Part shown: positions 10,001 through 19,702 of the stretch, piece by piece
How positions within the stretch are numbered: position 1 is the stretch's first letter
How the letters are laid out: each line of letters starts with the position of its first letter
Assembly: GCA_024220525.1 (NCBI GenBank)
Contig: JAMYWO010000053.1
Location: 172,905-192,904 of the forward strand
DNA length: 20,000 nucleotides
Reading direction: 5' to 3'
Source of the DNA: Cochliopodium minus
Lineage: Eukaryota > Discosea > Himatismenida > Cochliopodiidae
The notes under the pieces: generated by a model
The model's database searches: none
Seen by the model: only the letters and a program-made list of their open reading frames with translations
What the model was told of the DNA's origin: nothing
Translations under genes and position numbers: made by a program

Positions 10001-11889
10001 TTTCAGAAATTATTGAGCTTAAAGAATATGACGAGAAAGTTGATGTATATAGGTAAAATGTTTGATTTTGGTTTATTTTTATTTTTATTTCAATTTTGTT
10101 TTATTTTTTTATTTTTGTTAATTTTTTTTTTGCAAAATTTTTAGTTTTGCTATCATGTTGTGGGAATTGCTGGCAAGAACCAACCCTTTCTCAGAATTCG
10201 ACAGAGAATACAAATCAGGACCAGTGATCAAACTGGAAGATGACATTGTCAAAGGGAAAAGGTAAAGAAAAAAATAATTTAAACAAAAAAAAATAAAAAA
10301 ATTAACAAAAAAAAGAAATTAAAAATTAAAATAAAATAAAATAAAATAAAAATTAAAAATTAAAAATTTTAATTTTTTTTTTTTGATAGACCGACCATTC
10401 CGCAAGATTGTCCAGAAAATATAAAAATATTGATAGAGAAGTGTTGGGACAAGGACCCCAAGGTGAGACCTTCCTTTGACTCCATTGTGGAAACCCTTGC
10501 AAAAATCACAGGAGACGAAGAAGAGGCAGAGTTTGAGCCAACCAACTTGTTATCACGTGAATTACCTAAGTAAATGTTTTTAATATTTTTTTAAAATTAT
10601 TTTTATTTTTATTTTTATTGTTACCATTTTTAAATATTATTATTTTAGTTTTTTTTTTATTTTTTCTTTTATTTTTCATTTTTTATTTTATTTTTTTTGA
10701 TTTTGATTTTTAAAAATTTTATTTTTATTTTTTAACAGTGAACCAACTCCAACTACATTGGAAAAGTCTAATGATGAGATCATTCCCCAAAGTCCCTTCA
10801 ATGCACAATGTAAGAACAAAGTTGGAGTGCAGAATACTGCCTGTAAAATAGTGTCTGACAATGAAAGTATTTGGGTAAATCCACTTTATATAAATTTCAA
10901 ATTTTTTTTTAATTTTAATTTATTTTATTTTTTAATTTTATTATTTTTTTCATTTTTTATTTTTAATTTATAATAGGTTGGCTTTACTAATGGAGATGTG
11001 ATAGGATACACCAAGAATGACATGAAAGAAACAACAAAATATGTTCATGATTGTAGACAAACTGTAAGAAAAATAAAATAAGAAATAAAAAAAAAATAAA
11101 AAAATAAAAAATAAAATAAAAAAAAAACCAAAAAAAAAAATAAAAACAATCAAAATAAAATAAATTAAAATTTAAAAAAAATATTATAAATTAAAAATTA
11201 AAAATAAATCAATTTAATTTTTATTTTGTAGGTGATAAATATGATAATAGTAGAGAAAAACATCTGGGTGAGCTACGGAAATAACGTGTTAGTGATCATC
11301 TCCCTCTCCAACGGCAAAAAAGTCTCCGAAATAAAAGTCTCCGCCCCCGTCTACGCCATGTCCCTCCTCCCCAATCAAGATGGCAAAGAAAGCAAGAAGG
11401 ATCTTTCCGTGTTTTGTTCTCAGGTGGACGGGAAGCTCATCTGTTTCCATCCCACTTCTTTTTCTGTCAAGTGGAGTGATTCTTCTCGTTTCAAGTCTTC
11501 TTCTTTTGTTTCTGCTTTACTTTTGCACAACGGCCATCTTTGGTCTGGTACTTCTAAAGGTAATTTGATTAATTATTTTTTTTTATTAAAATGTTAAATA
11601 TTTTTTTAAACATTTTTCTTGTTTATTATTGTATTTATCATTTTTAATTTCTTTCTTTTTTTATTTTTTTTATTTTTTTTTATTTTTATTTTTAATTAAT
11701 ATTTAATACTTTTTTTTTTTCATTTTTTATTATTTTGTTTAATTTTATTGTCTATTTATCATTTTTAATTTTTTTTTTGTTGTTTTTTATTTTTTTGTCA
11801 TTTTTTTTTAAACATTTTTTACTTTATTTTTCATTTTTTATTTAGGGGATATTGTTATAATGAGCTCCAAACAACCATTTGAGCAGTTN
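4087..11889 (+). CDS. Roco protein kinase (LRR-Roc-COR-TKL kinase-WD40-like propeller), C-terminus apparently cut
   Basis: A Roco-family (LRRK2-like) signalling protein. Twenty-two in-phase exons: 4087-4162, 4263-5701, 5765-6311, 6374-6446, 6511-6596, 6668-6814, 6877-7120, 7239-7396, 7472-7616, 7694-7974, 8158-8336, 8446-8560, 8696-8815, 8976-9320, 9542-9892, 10007-10052, 10145-10261, 10390-10569, 10739-10874, 10977-11063, 11232-11559 and 11846 onward (about 1747 residues). Domains: ribonuclease-inhibitor-like LRRs (about 30-450); canonical LRRs (about 510-660); Roc GTPase with P-loop GDGGVGKTS (about 686), DYAGQ and GTHKDK; COR (about 875-1200); TKL kinase with GEGSFAKV, VAVK (Lys about 1247), HRDLKSPN (about 1387), DFGLSR (about 1412) and LAPE. 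A Ser-rich insert of about 50 residues follows the beta-3 Lys. The C-terminus starts a WD40-like propeller of about four blades (GFTNGDVIGY, GTSKGDIVIM). The exon then meets TTN-TAA at 11887-11892. Seven blades would be usual, so the end is probably missing. Which Roco paralogue this is cannot be told. Confidence 0.9.
8596..8671 (+). repeat. 12-bp tandem repeat (ATTAAAATTCAA) in a Roco intron
   Basis: The intron between the exons ending at 8560 and starting at 8696 contains about six imperfect copies of a 12-bp unit, ATTAAAATTCAA, with small variants such as AACTCAA near the end. It is a non-coding microsatellite/minisatellite. The open frame across it (Ile/Lys/Gln repeats) is a by-product of the repeat. 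Confidence 0.8.
11889..11889. other. Undetermined base (N), probable assembly gap or join
   Basis: I found only this one N in the window. It sits at the end of the last readable Roco exon and directly before a decanucleotide satellite. The Roco propeller is incomplete to its left, and TDP1 lacks its N-terminal half to its right. This suggests a collapsed gap or a join of two contig ends rather than a simple uncalled base. Confidence 0.7.
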
Positions 11890-11890
11890 T

Positions 11891-12010
11891 AATTTATTTT
11901 AATTTATTTTAATTTATTTTAATTTATTTTAATTTATTTTAATTTATTTTAATTTTTTTTAATTTATTTTAATTTATTTTAATTTTTTTTAATTTTTTTT
12001 AATTTTTTTT
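11891..12010 (+). repeat. Decanucleotide satellite AATTTATTTT, twelve copies
   Basis: Exactly twelve 10-bp units fill 11891-12010. They differ only at the sixth base (A or T), in the order A A A A A A T A A T T T. The A-to-T change gathers towards the right end. Because the 10-bp unit contains TAA at its junctions and shifts frame each copy, all plus-strand frames are closed, so it is not coding. It begins two bases after the N. Confidence 0.95.
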
Positions 12011-12016
12011 ATTAAG

Positions 12017-13950
12017 AATGGGATATGGCTCCAAGACTTTCCAAGAAAAAAAGTTAACAAAAAAAATGAAAAAGATACAAACGACTTTGAAGAAGTGTTC
12101 ACAGATTATTTGAAGAAGATGTTGCCTGAAAGAGACTTTTTCGACGTTTCTTCTTTGTTCCAACATTTTGACTTTTCTGGTGCAGAGGTTGCTTTGGTCA
12201 CTTCTGTTCCTGGAACTCATCCAAATGATTGTGATTATGGACATTTGAGAATTAAAAAGTAAAAATAAAAAATATTTTATAAAATACATTTATAAAAAAA
12301 AATAAAAAATAAAAAATAAAATAAAATAAAATAAAATAAAATAAAATAAAATAAAACAAAACAAAATAAAATGAAATATAATAAAAATTAAAAAATAAAA
12401 GATAAATAATAATATTTAAAAAAAATAAATTAAAAATAAATAAACATAAAATATAAAAAATATAAAATATAAAATAAATAAAATGTTTAATTCAATTTGA
12501 TAAACTCAAAATTTAAAATAAAAATAAAAGTGAAATTAAAAATAAAAATAAAAGTAAATAAAGAAATAATAAATATTTGACGAAATAATTTTAAGAGATT
12601 AAATAAATTTAAAATTAATTAAAAAATAAATAAACATAAAAATAAAAAGAAAAAAAATAAAAAAAAAATAAATAATATAAAGTCAAATAAAAATTAATTT
12701 TAATATAAAATAAAAATAATAATTGACATTAATTTATTATAAAAAAATAATAAATTAAAGTAATATTATAAAATAAAATAAAAAATAAAAAAATTGTTAA
12801 ATAAATAAAAAATAAAATAAAAAATCCCCATATTAGTTTGGTGAATAAGTATATGAAAGGGATTGAGAACAATGAGATCATTTATCAGGGATCTTCTATT
12901 GGTAGAACTTCAAAGACCTTCATGAATCAAATGGAGAAAAGTTTTTCTGGAAGCAACAAACTAAGCAAAAAGGAAATCCGAAAAAATCACGTTGTTTGGC
13001 CAACCATTGACACTGTAAAGGTAAAAAAAATAAAAATTAATTAATTAAAAAAATAATCAAAATATATAAATATAACAAAAAAAAATAAAAATAAACGAAA
13101 CAATGAAATAAATTTGACAATAAAAACATCAAAATAAAAATAAAAAAAATAAAAAAAATAACAAAAAAAAAAATAAAAATAAACGAAACAATGAAATAAA
13201 TTTGACAATAAAAACATCAAAAAAAATAAATAAAAAAATTAAAATAAAATAAAACAAAATAAAATAAAAAATAATCAAAAAAAATACAATAAAAATAAGA
13301 AATAAAAATTTAAAAAAAAAGATAAAGTAATTTTTAATTAGAACACTCTTACTGGGACAAATGGAGGACAAAGTCTTTTCTTGCAGAAAAAAAATGTTTC
13401 GGATTACCTCCGTGACGAACTTCTCACCAAGTTTGTTCCTCTCCAAATGCGAAACACCATCCCCCACTTCAAATCTTACATTTCTTTGCTGCCTCCCAAA
13501 AAGAACTCGCCCAAAACTTGTTCATACTTTGTATTGACCTCTGCAAACTTTTCTCCATGTAAAAAAATAAAAATATTTAAAAAAATTAAAAAAAAAAATA
13601 TTAAATAAAAAAAGCTGAAAAAAATATTTAAAAATTAAAAATTAAAAATTTTTTTTAAAAAAGCTGCTTGGGGATATTTCACTAAAACTAAAGAGTTAAT
13701 GATCAAAAACTTTGAAATAGGCGTTTTTTTTGCTCCTAAACTCGTCAAAAAGAATGAAAATAACAAGAATGAAGACAAAAAAGAAAAGAAAGAAGAGAAG
13801 ATTAGTTTCTTTTTTGATAGCAACATTGGTATTGATCCTCACCGTACTGGAAACGGAGATATTTTTTTGCCAATACCTTATGAACTCACCATGGAGAGAT
13901 ATCAACAAAACGATTATGCGTGGTTCTCTGAATATCATCCAAACAAATAA
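12017..13950 (+). CDS. tdp1: Tyrosyl-DNA phosphodiesterase 1 (TDP1), C-terminal half only
   Basis: TDP1 hydrolyses the phosphotyrosyl bond left by stalled topoisomerase I on DNA 3' ends. Exons seen are 12017-12258, 12837-13020, 13342-13558 and 13664-13950, in phase, 309 residues. The first exon begins after AAG at 12014-12016 with NGIWLQDFP, matching GIWLSPLYP of human TDP1. Then come HFDFSGAEVALVTSVPG and YGHLRI. The second phospholipase-D-type active-site motif is present: His and Lys in PHFKSYI and Asn in TSANFSPSAWG. It is followed by MIKNFEIGVFF and the conserved ending FLPIPYEL. Human TDP1 is about 608 residues. The first active-site motif (HxK) and all sequence before it are absent, and nothing like them occurs between 11889 and 12016. 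The gene is therefore incomplete here, most likely because of the gap at 11889. Its introns are strongly A-rich on the sense strand, unlike most Roco introns. Confidence 0.9.
12259..12836 (+). other. Large A-rich TDP1 intron (578 nt)
   Basis: This intron lies between the TDP1 exons ending at 12258 and starting at 12837. It is almost only A and T, with (AAAAT)n microsatellite at about 12301-12370 and further A/T runs to 12830. It has a GTAAAA donor and a TATTAG acceptor. No gene or RNA is seen in it. Confidence 0.75.
13085..13219 (+). repeat. Tandem duplication, 88-bp period, in a TDP1 intron
   Basis: A stretch containing AAACGAAACAATGAAATAAA and then TTTGACAATAAAAACATCAA occurs at about 13085-13131 and again at about 13173-13219, 88 bp apart and nearly identical. 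It lies in the intron 13021-13341. The near-identity in otherwise fast-changing A/T sequence suggests a recent slippage or unequal-exchange duplication. Confidence 0.85.
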
Positions 13951-14013
13951 AAAAGAAAGAAATAAATTAAAAATTAAATAAAAATTTTTTTTTTTTTAAT
14001 AAAATAAAAATGA
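13951..14013. terminator. Convergent 3' region of TDP1 and USO1
   Basis: Only 63 bp separate the stop codons of the converging TDP1 (plus) and USO1 (minus) genes. AATAAA lies at 13961-13966 for the plus strand. ATTAAA on the minus strand (14000-13995) could serve USO1. The 3' UTRs must be very short or overlap. The poly(A) calls are motif-based and weak in such A/T-rich DNA. Confidence 0.4.
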
Positions 14014-17000
14014 TTAATTTTCTTCATTAACTCCTTCATTGTTCTCATTAGATTCTCCATTATTTTCTTGGTTGGTTTCATTAATTTCTTCATTATTTCC
14101 TTCATTTCCTTCGACATTCTGTTCACCATTTTGTTGCTCCTCTTCATTATCATTGTAATTGTCGTTAACAATTTTTTCTTCATTGTTTTCTTCATTATTG
14201 TTCTCTTCTTCGTTATTATTGTTGTTATCTTGGTTGTCTTCCTGAATGGTAGAACTGCTGATGTTCTGAAAGGAAGTGTTGCTGAGATTGATACTGGTGT
14301 TACTTTCATTTCTTCTGATATTCTCATCATTCATCAACTTTAAATTTTTTATTTCTTCTTGTTGACTAGCAATCAACATCATCAATTTTCTTTAGAAAAA
14401 AAATTAAAGTAAACAAATTTTTAAAAAAATAAATTATAAAAAATTTACCTGTTTTTGTCAGTTAATTCTTTTATTTTCACGTCTAATTCATCAATGGTGT
14501 TGTTAGCTCCCTCCAACAAATTAGCCAAATCCACTCTATCATCATTGAACTAAAAATAATCAAAAATTGAAAAAAAATATTTTAAAAAAAATAAAATAAA
14601 AAAAAAAAAGAAATAAAAATATGACATAAAAAGTTATTTTTTACAGAGTTTTTCTCTTGTTCAATATTTTTTTCTTGTTCTTGTTTTAATTGAAGTTGTT
14701 CGGTGAGAACTTTGATGGTTTCCTCTCTTTCATTTAAGAGATTTTCGAGATCACTGTATCCTTTGGAAAAATCTTCCACAGTCATGTTGACTTCTTCCAA
14801 TGTTTTCTTTTCTCTTGCGAGCTCGTTTCTTGTACTAAAATAAAATAAAAAATAAAAAATAAAAAATAAAAATAAAATAAAAAATAAAAATAAAATAAAA
14901 AATAAAAATAAAAAATAAAATAAAAATAAGTTAAATTTAAATAAAAAAAAAAATAATTTTGAACTGATAATCAAAACACTGTCTATATCTCGCATATTAT
15001 ATGGGGAATATATTCATTCAAACACATAAAAATAAAAATAAAAATAAAAATAAAAATAAAAATAAAAAAAATAAATTAAATTTAAAAAAAATAAAAAAAT
15101 ATAAAAATAAAATAAAAATAAATTAAATTTAAATAAAAATAAAAAAAAATTCAGTTACTTTTCAAGCTCTTGTTCGAGGAGCTCCATCTCTTGTTGTTTG
15201 AGAAGGAAGAAAGACTCTGCCTCTTGTTTTTCGTTGGATTGGACGGTGAGCATGTTTTTCTTTTCTCCTTTCAACTTCTCGATCTCCAAGTCTTGCTTTC
15301 TTATTAAATCTTTGTACAACAGCAACTCGTTCTCTTGTTCTTGTGACTTTACTTTTGTTGATGATCTAGAAACATTTCTTTTTTAAAAAAATTAAAAAGA
15401 TTAAAAATAAAGATAAAAAATAGTTGTAAAATTAATGTTGAAATTTAAAAAAATAAAAAATAAACAATCAATAATCTAAATATCATAAAAAAATAAAACT
15501 AAATAAAAAAATCCAAAAAATAAAAAATAAAACTAAAAATAAAAAATAAATTTTTATAAAAATAAATCAGTAAATAATAAATTGAAAAATTCATCATGAA
15601 ATTAAAAAAATAAAAATAAACAATCAATAATATAAATATTATAAATAAAACTAAACTAAATGAAAAAAATCAATAAAAAAATGATAAATATAAAAAGAAA
15701 AAGAAAGAAAATAAATTTATTAATAATAAAATGAATCAATAAAAAATGATAAAAAACAGAAATAATAAATAAATTAATTTGTTAAAATAAAAAAAGATAA
15801 ATAAAAAATAAATTAAGACATAATAAAAAAAAATGAAAATAATAGTAAAAATAAATAAAAAAAAATAATTTTTTTTTTATTCACCTGTTTTGTGAAGTGT
15901 TGTAGACAGAAGGTTGGAGCTCTCTTTTGACGTGTTCGTAAACAATTTTGAAGTCAGAAGTGAAGTCAAAGTCGTAGTAGAGGAGGTTTGCTTTTGCTGC
16001 CTCGCTTATCTCCTCCTTGTCCTTCAACTTTGGTGTGGAGTGTTGTATGTTGTCCAATTCTGCCATAGTGAATGGAACGCTAGAAAAAGTAACATGTGAA
16101 AAGTCCAACAAATAAAAAAAATCAAAAAAAAACAAATTAAAACTAAGAAAAGAAAAAATAAATCAAAAAAATGAAAAAAAAAATATTAAAAATTTTTTTA
16201 ACTCAAAAAAAATCAAAATAAAAACATCAAAAGTTAAAAATATAATTAAATCTATCAAATTATTTAATAAAATCGAAATAAAAAAAAAGTTTAAAACATT
16301 TAAATATAAATATATTGAAAGTTAAAACACAATTAAATCGATAAAAATATTTAAAAATTAAATAAAAATATTTAAAGATAAAAATAAAAAAAAAATTTAA
16401 AATATTTGAAAAAAAAAAATGAAGATAAAAATAAATAAAATATTTAAAAAATAAAAAACAAAAATTTTATTTTTTTTTTACCTCTTTCTGACAATTTTTA
16501 ATTTACCAAAGAATTTATCAGTTCCAATTCTGTGAGTGATGATGGCTTTGCTGGATTTTTTGGTCTCTTCGTTCTCGTCGTAGTGGAAGCAGATTGCAAT
16601 CAATAAGGCACTGAGCCCTGCCAAATGTATGTTGGTGTGTGAAATGATTTCTACCAATGATGGCAAGTGTCCTCCCGAAAGGAAGTTTTTGACACCTGTC
16701 ATAAAAAAAAATTTCAGAATTATAAAAAATAAAAAAAATAAAAAAATATTCAAAAAACGAAAATGAAAAAAAATAAAAAAAATAAAAAATATTAGAAAAA
16801 ACTTTTTTTAAAAAATGAGTCATTAATTTACCTTCAGGGAATTCAAAAAGCCAGACACAAAGAAAACGTAAAAATGAAAAACGGATGATGGGATCAGCAT
16901 TTTCTAAAAAAAAAATTTAAAAAAAAAACAAAATAAATAATCGAAAATAAAAAAAAATTTATAAAAAAAAAAATACAAAATAAAAAAAAAAATAAAAAAA

Positions 17001-19702
17001 ATATTAAATAAAAAAATAAATAAAATAAAATAAATAAAAATAAAAGTAAAAATAAAAAATAAAATAAAATTTACCTTTTGTAGCCATTCCAAGTTGCTCC
17101 ATAACTTTAGTGATGACAGGGTGATCCCTCTTGTTGTTGTCAATATAAAAAGTGGACAAGAACTTGGACTTACATTGCAAGTTGTCCTTCAAAAAGGAGG
17201 ACAACACACAGCTAGCAACCCACACGTTGAGCTTCTCGTTGTGCGAGTAGTTCTTCCAGTTGAAAAATGACTGCAAGAGTTGGTGTCCTGTCGGAATTTC
17301 TCTGTTGTTTTGCATGTCTTTTGGTGACAATGTGGATGTCAAATAAAGTTGTCCTTCTGTGTTTTCAGAAAGGAAACACTAAAAAAATTTTTTTTTGGTG
17401 GTAATGTTTTAGTTCTTTGATACATTTAATAAATTAATTTTAGATTTTTTTAAATTAAAAATTGTTTTGATTTTTAGACTAAATTATTTGATTTTTTAAA
17501 TTAACAATTCTTTCATATTAATTATTTTTTGAATCTTGTAATTTTTTATTATTTTTAATATTTAAAAATTATTTTGATTTTTAATTAAAAATTATTTTGA
17601 TATTTTAAATTTTAAATCATTTCAATAATTATTTTTTTGAATATTTTAATTTTTTTATTGTTTTTTTTTTAAAATAGATTGAAATAAATAATTTATTATT
17701 ATTTTCTTATTTTTTATAAAATAAAAATTACTTGGAAAGTATGAACAGCATAAATTCTTTCGATGAAATCAGGTGTGTTGAGAGCAACAATCAAGAGCCT
17801 GTTCATGGCGCTGACAGTACCGTTCTCGTTGGCCAACTGCATCTTCTTAAACTCGATCCTGTTTTCCTCACTCCCCTTCAAGCAAAAACCAAGTGTATAC
17901 AAAGACTGAGATCTTATTCTATTAAATAAAAAAAAAATATGTTAAAAAATTAAACTTTATTATAAAAATTTAAAAAAAATAATTTAAAAAAAACAATTAA
18001 AAAAATCTCAAATAATATGAAAAAAAATTAAGTTTAACAAAAAAATAAACTATAAAATTAAAACAAATTTAAGTATTTCTTTCAAAATAATTAGAAAGAA
18101 AGATTTTTGAAGAATTTGAAATATAAAAAAAGTGATTTAAATGAAAAAAAATTTTTTTTTACTTTGGATCAGCTACTTTTCCCAACCCCAACTGGATAAT
18201 AGAAGCAAAAATTCCCTGTTTGGTGATGATCTCCTGGTTTTTGGCGGTGGCGCTGTTTTCTCCTGAAACCAAGATGGCGAGGATCTTCATGGTTAAGATG
18301 AGGACGATTTTTTTGAAGTCTGTCAAGATCCACATGTCAGTATTATCAATTTTAATGAGTTCCTTAATCTTTAAAAAGTAAAATTTTAAAAAATAAATAA
18401 AAAAAGAAATAAAAAAGAAAATAAAAATTTTAAAAAATAAATGAAAAATACAAATAAAAATAAAAATTTAATAAAAATAAATAAAAATAAAAAATAAAAA
18501 ATAAAAACCTTGGATATGCAGCTGGTTTCTCTGAATATGTCCTGTGTGGAGGTGTTATTGTCGAGGAGGTTGTGGAGGAGAACGAGACAGGATTGTACAA
18601 TTTCGTTTCCTTCTGAGCCTCCTTCTTCTTGAATCACTTCGAAGAGCCTCTCGAAGATGTTGGAGAAGGCGGTCAGCTTTTGGATGTCGTGGTTGTCTTT
18701 ACTCAGCTCGATCAAAAGGTGGATTCCCTCTTTCAATATGAAAAATAAAATAAAATAAAATATTGAAATAAAATATTGAAATAAAATAAAATATTGAAAT
18801 AAATAATTTTAAAAATATAATAAATTAAAAATAATAAAATAAAAATGAAATATTTAAAAAATTAAAATTTTAAAAAAATGTCAAGATCATTCTTTAAATC
18901 TTAAGACACTTTAATGCTTTACAATAAGTTTGCAAATGAAAACAAATCATTTCTTAATTAAAAGAAGATTCCAAACATATCTCTGAAATTTTACTTTAAA
19001 AAAAATTTTGTTTTTCTTTACCATTTCTTACTGGATCCCTTGAATCATTTACCAAATCCATTATAGTATTCATTCCTGTGTTTTTGGATAATATAGATTG
19101 TTGCACTTGTTCCAATTTTTGATTTACAATCAAAGTGTTGAGCAATTGTGCTGAAAAGAACCTTATATAGAGATCTTTATTCGATAAGAGATTGAGAATT
19201 GCTCCCATCGCTTCTGTATCTTCCACTATAGTTTGACTGTTTAATAATTCGACATAATTGGATTGAGATCCCTATTTTTAATTTGTATCAATTTGTTTAA
19301 TATCACAACCAATAAAGATATATAAACTGGATAAAATGTATTGTATGACAAAAATTATTTATTTTTATTTTACAGGACTACACGTCATTATATTTTTCAA
19401 TATTTCCAATACAATTCTTGATGATTCGATTTCAATATCTTTTTGTTTAATGATTTTGAGCAATGATAGTAATTCTCTTGAAATGGGCTATATCAATAAA
19501 AATATATTAAAATTATATTGCAATTCCTTTTTAAAAGATGATTAAAGATTTCAAGGATTACTTCATGATTTTCAACATTTTTGGATGATTCTTTGAGATC
19601 TTCTAAACATTGTTGTCTCTCAAGCAAATTTGGAGAATTTATCTTCTTTAAAGTATTCACGATATTCTTCTTATCGCCACCTCCAATTATATAAGCAATC
19701 AT
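14014..19702 (-). CDS. uso1: General vesicular transport factor p115/Uso1
   Basis: A Golgi tether that links COPI/COPII vesicles to acceptor membranes with Rab1, golgins and SNAREs. Fourteen exons on the minus strand, all GT-AG and in phase: 19702-19562, 19487-19374, 19271-19022, 18729-18509, 18368-18163, 17918-17732, 17378-17075, 16903-16832, 16695-16482, 16079-15885, 15365-15159, 14834-14645, 14549-14449 and 14389-14014. Total is 2778 nt, 925 residues (human p115 has 962). The armadillo globular head covers about 1-570, with p115-like stretches such as RDPVRNEGIHLLIELS, AFSNIFERLFEVIQEEG and LVLLHNLLDNN, ending with IGTDKFFGKL. A linker with YDFDFTSDFKIVYEHVK follows. The coiled coil spans about 635-815 (YKDLIRKQDLEIEKLK) and is shorter than in animals. 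The C-terminal tail (about 815-925) is rich in Asn and Glu, standing in for the acidic tail that binds GM130/giantin in animals. The gene looks whole. Confidence 0.93.
14835..15158 (-). other. USO1 intron 11 with a less A/T-biased island
   Basis: A 324-nt intron made largely of (AAAAAT)n-type runs on the plus strand. It contains one island of ordinary complexity at about 14957-15028 (for example CACTGTCTATATCTCGC on the plus strand). I could not find an in-phase acceptor/donor pair that would make it an exon, so it is left as intron. Confidence 0.5.
15366..15884 (-). other. Large USO1 intron 10 (519 nt)
   Basis: Longest intron of the USO1 gene, nearly all A/T, poor in G. The splice sites are a GTGAAT donor at 15884 and a CTAG acceptor at 15367-15366 on the minus strand. 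It contains the diverged direct duplication listed separately. No coding potential or RNA gene is seen. Confidence 0.7.
15439..15750 (-). repeat. Diverged direct duplication, period about 156 bp, in USO1 intron 10
   Basis: On the plus strand, AAACAATCAATAATCTAAAT (around 15462) recurs as AAACAATCAATAATATAAAT (around 15618). Both sit in similar order of neighbours: AAATTAAAAAAATAAAAA-like sequence before, AAAACTAAA and ATAAATTTxTxA after. The copies have several indels, so the duplication is older than the 88-bp one in TDP1. Low-complexity composition makes the exact ends uncertain. Confidence 0.6.
16083..16481 (-). other. A/T-only USO1 intron 9
   Basis: About 400 nt between the exons ending at 16482 and starting at 16079. 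It is an A-rich (plus strand), low-complexity intron with loosely repeated TTTAAAATAT and AAATATTTAAA segments. GT donor at 16481-16480 and TAG acceptor at 16082-16080, minus strand. Nothing else is recognised. Confidence 0.65.
17379..17731 (-). other. USO1 intron 6, T-rich on the plus strand
   Basis: A 353-nt intron between the exons ending at 17732 and starting at 17378. In contrast to the other USO1 introns, it is T-rich on the plus strand, hence A-rich on the sense strand. It contains repeated AATTATTTTGATTTT-like segments around 17535-17635. No coding potential is seen. Confidence 0.6.
18740..19020 (-). other. USO1 intron 3 with ATATTGAAATAAA repeats
   Basis: Main body of the intron between exons ending at 19022 and starting at 18729. 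Around 18748-18800 it holds about four copies of a unit close to AAAATATTGAAATA. The part at 18880-18990 is of more ordinary complexity but has no supported exon. Splice sites are GTAAAG (19021 on the minus strand) and AAAG at 18730. Confidence 0.6.

Noticed and set aside
13129-13467. Phe/Leu/Ile-rich frame on the minus strand over 13129-13467, and similar ones at 10968-11153, 12001-12289 and 16518-17143
   Set aside because: These arise from A-rich introns read on the opposite strand or from exon shadows. They have no start context, no domain and very biased composition.
11846-13950. A natural Roco-TDP1 fusion gene
   Set aside because: No donor site is visible after 11846 that would join the propeller exon to the TDP1 exon. 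A stop follows the N in frame, and each partner lacks essential parts. A missing stretch of sequence explains this better.
13696-13981. Overlapping short frames on both strands at the TDP1 3' end
   Set aside because: Only the plus frame continuing SAWGYFTKT and MIKNFEIGVFF fits the conserved TDP1 C-terminus; the others are shadows.
14068-14343. Hydrophobic plus-strand frame rich in Ile, Val and Phe
   Set aside because: It is the antisense of the Asn/Glu-rich tail of Uso1; such codons read as hydrophobic residues on the other strand.
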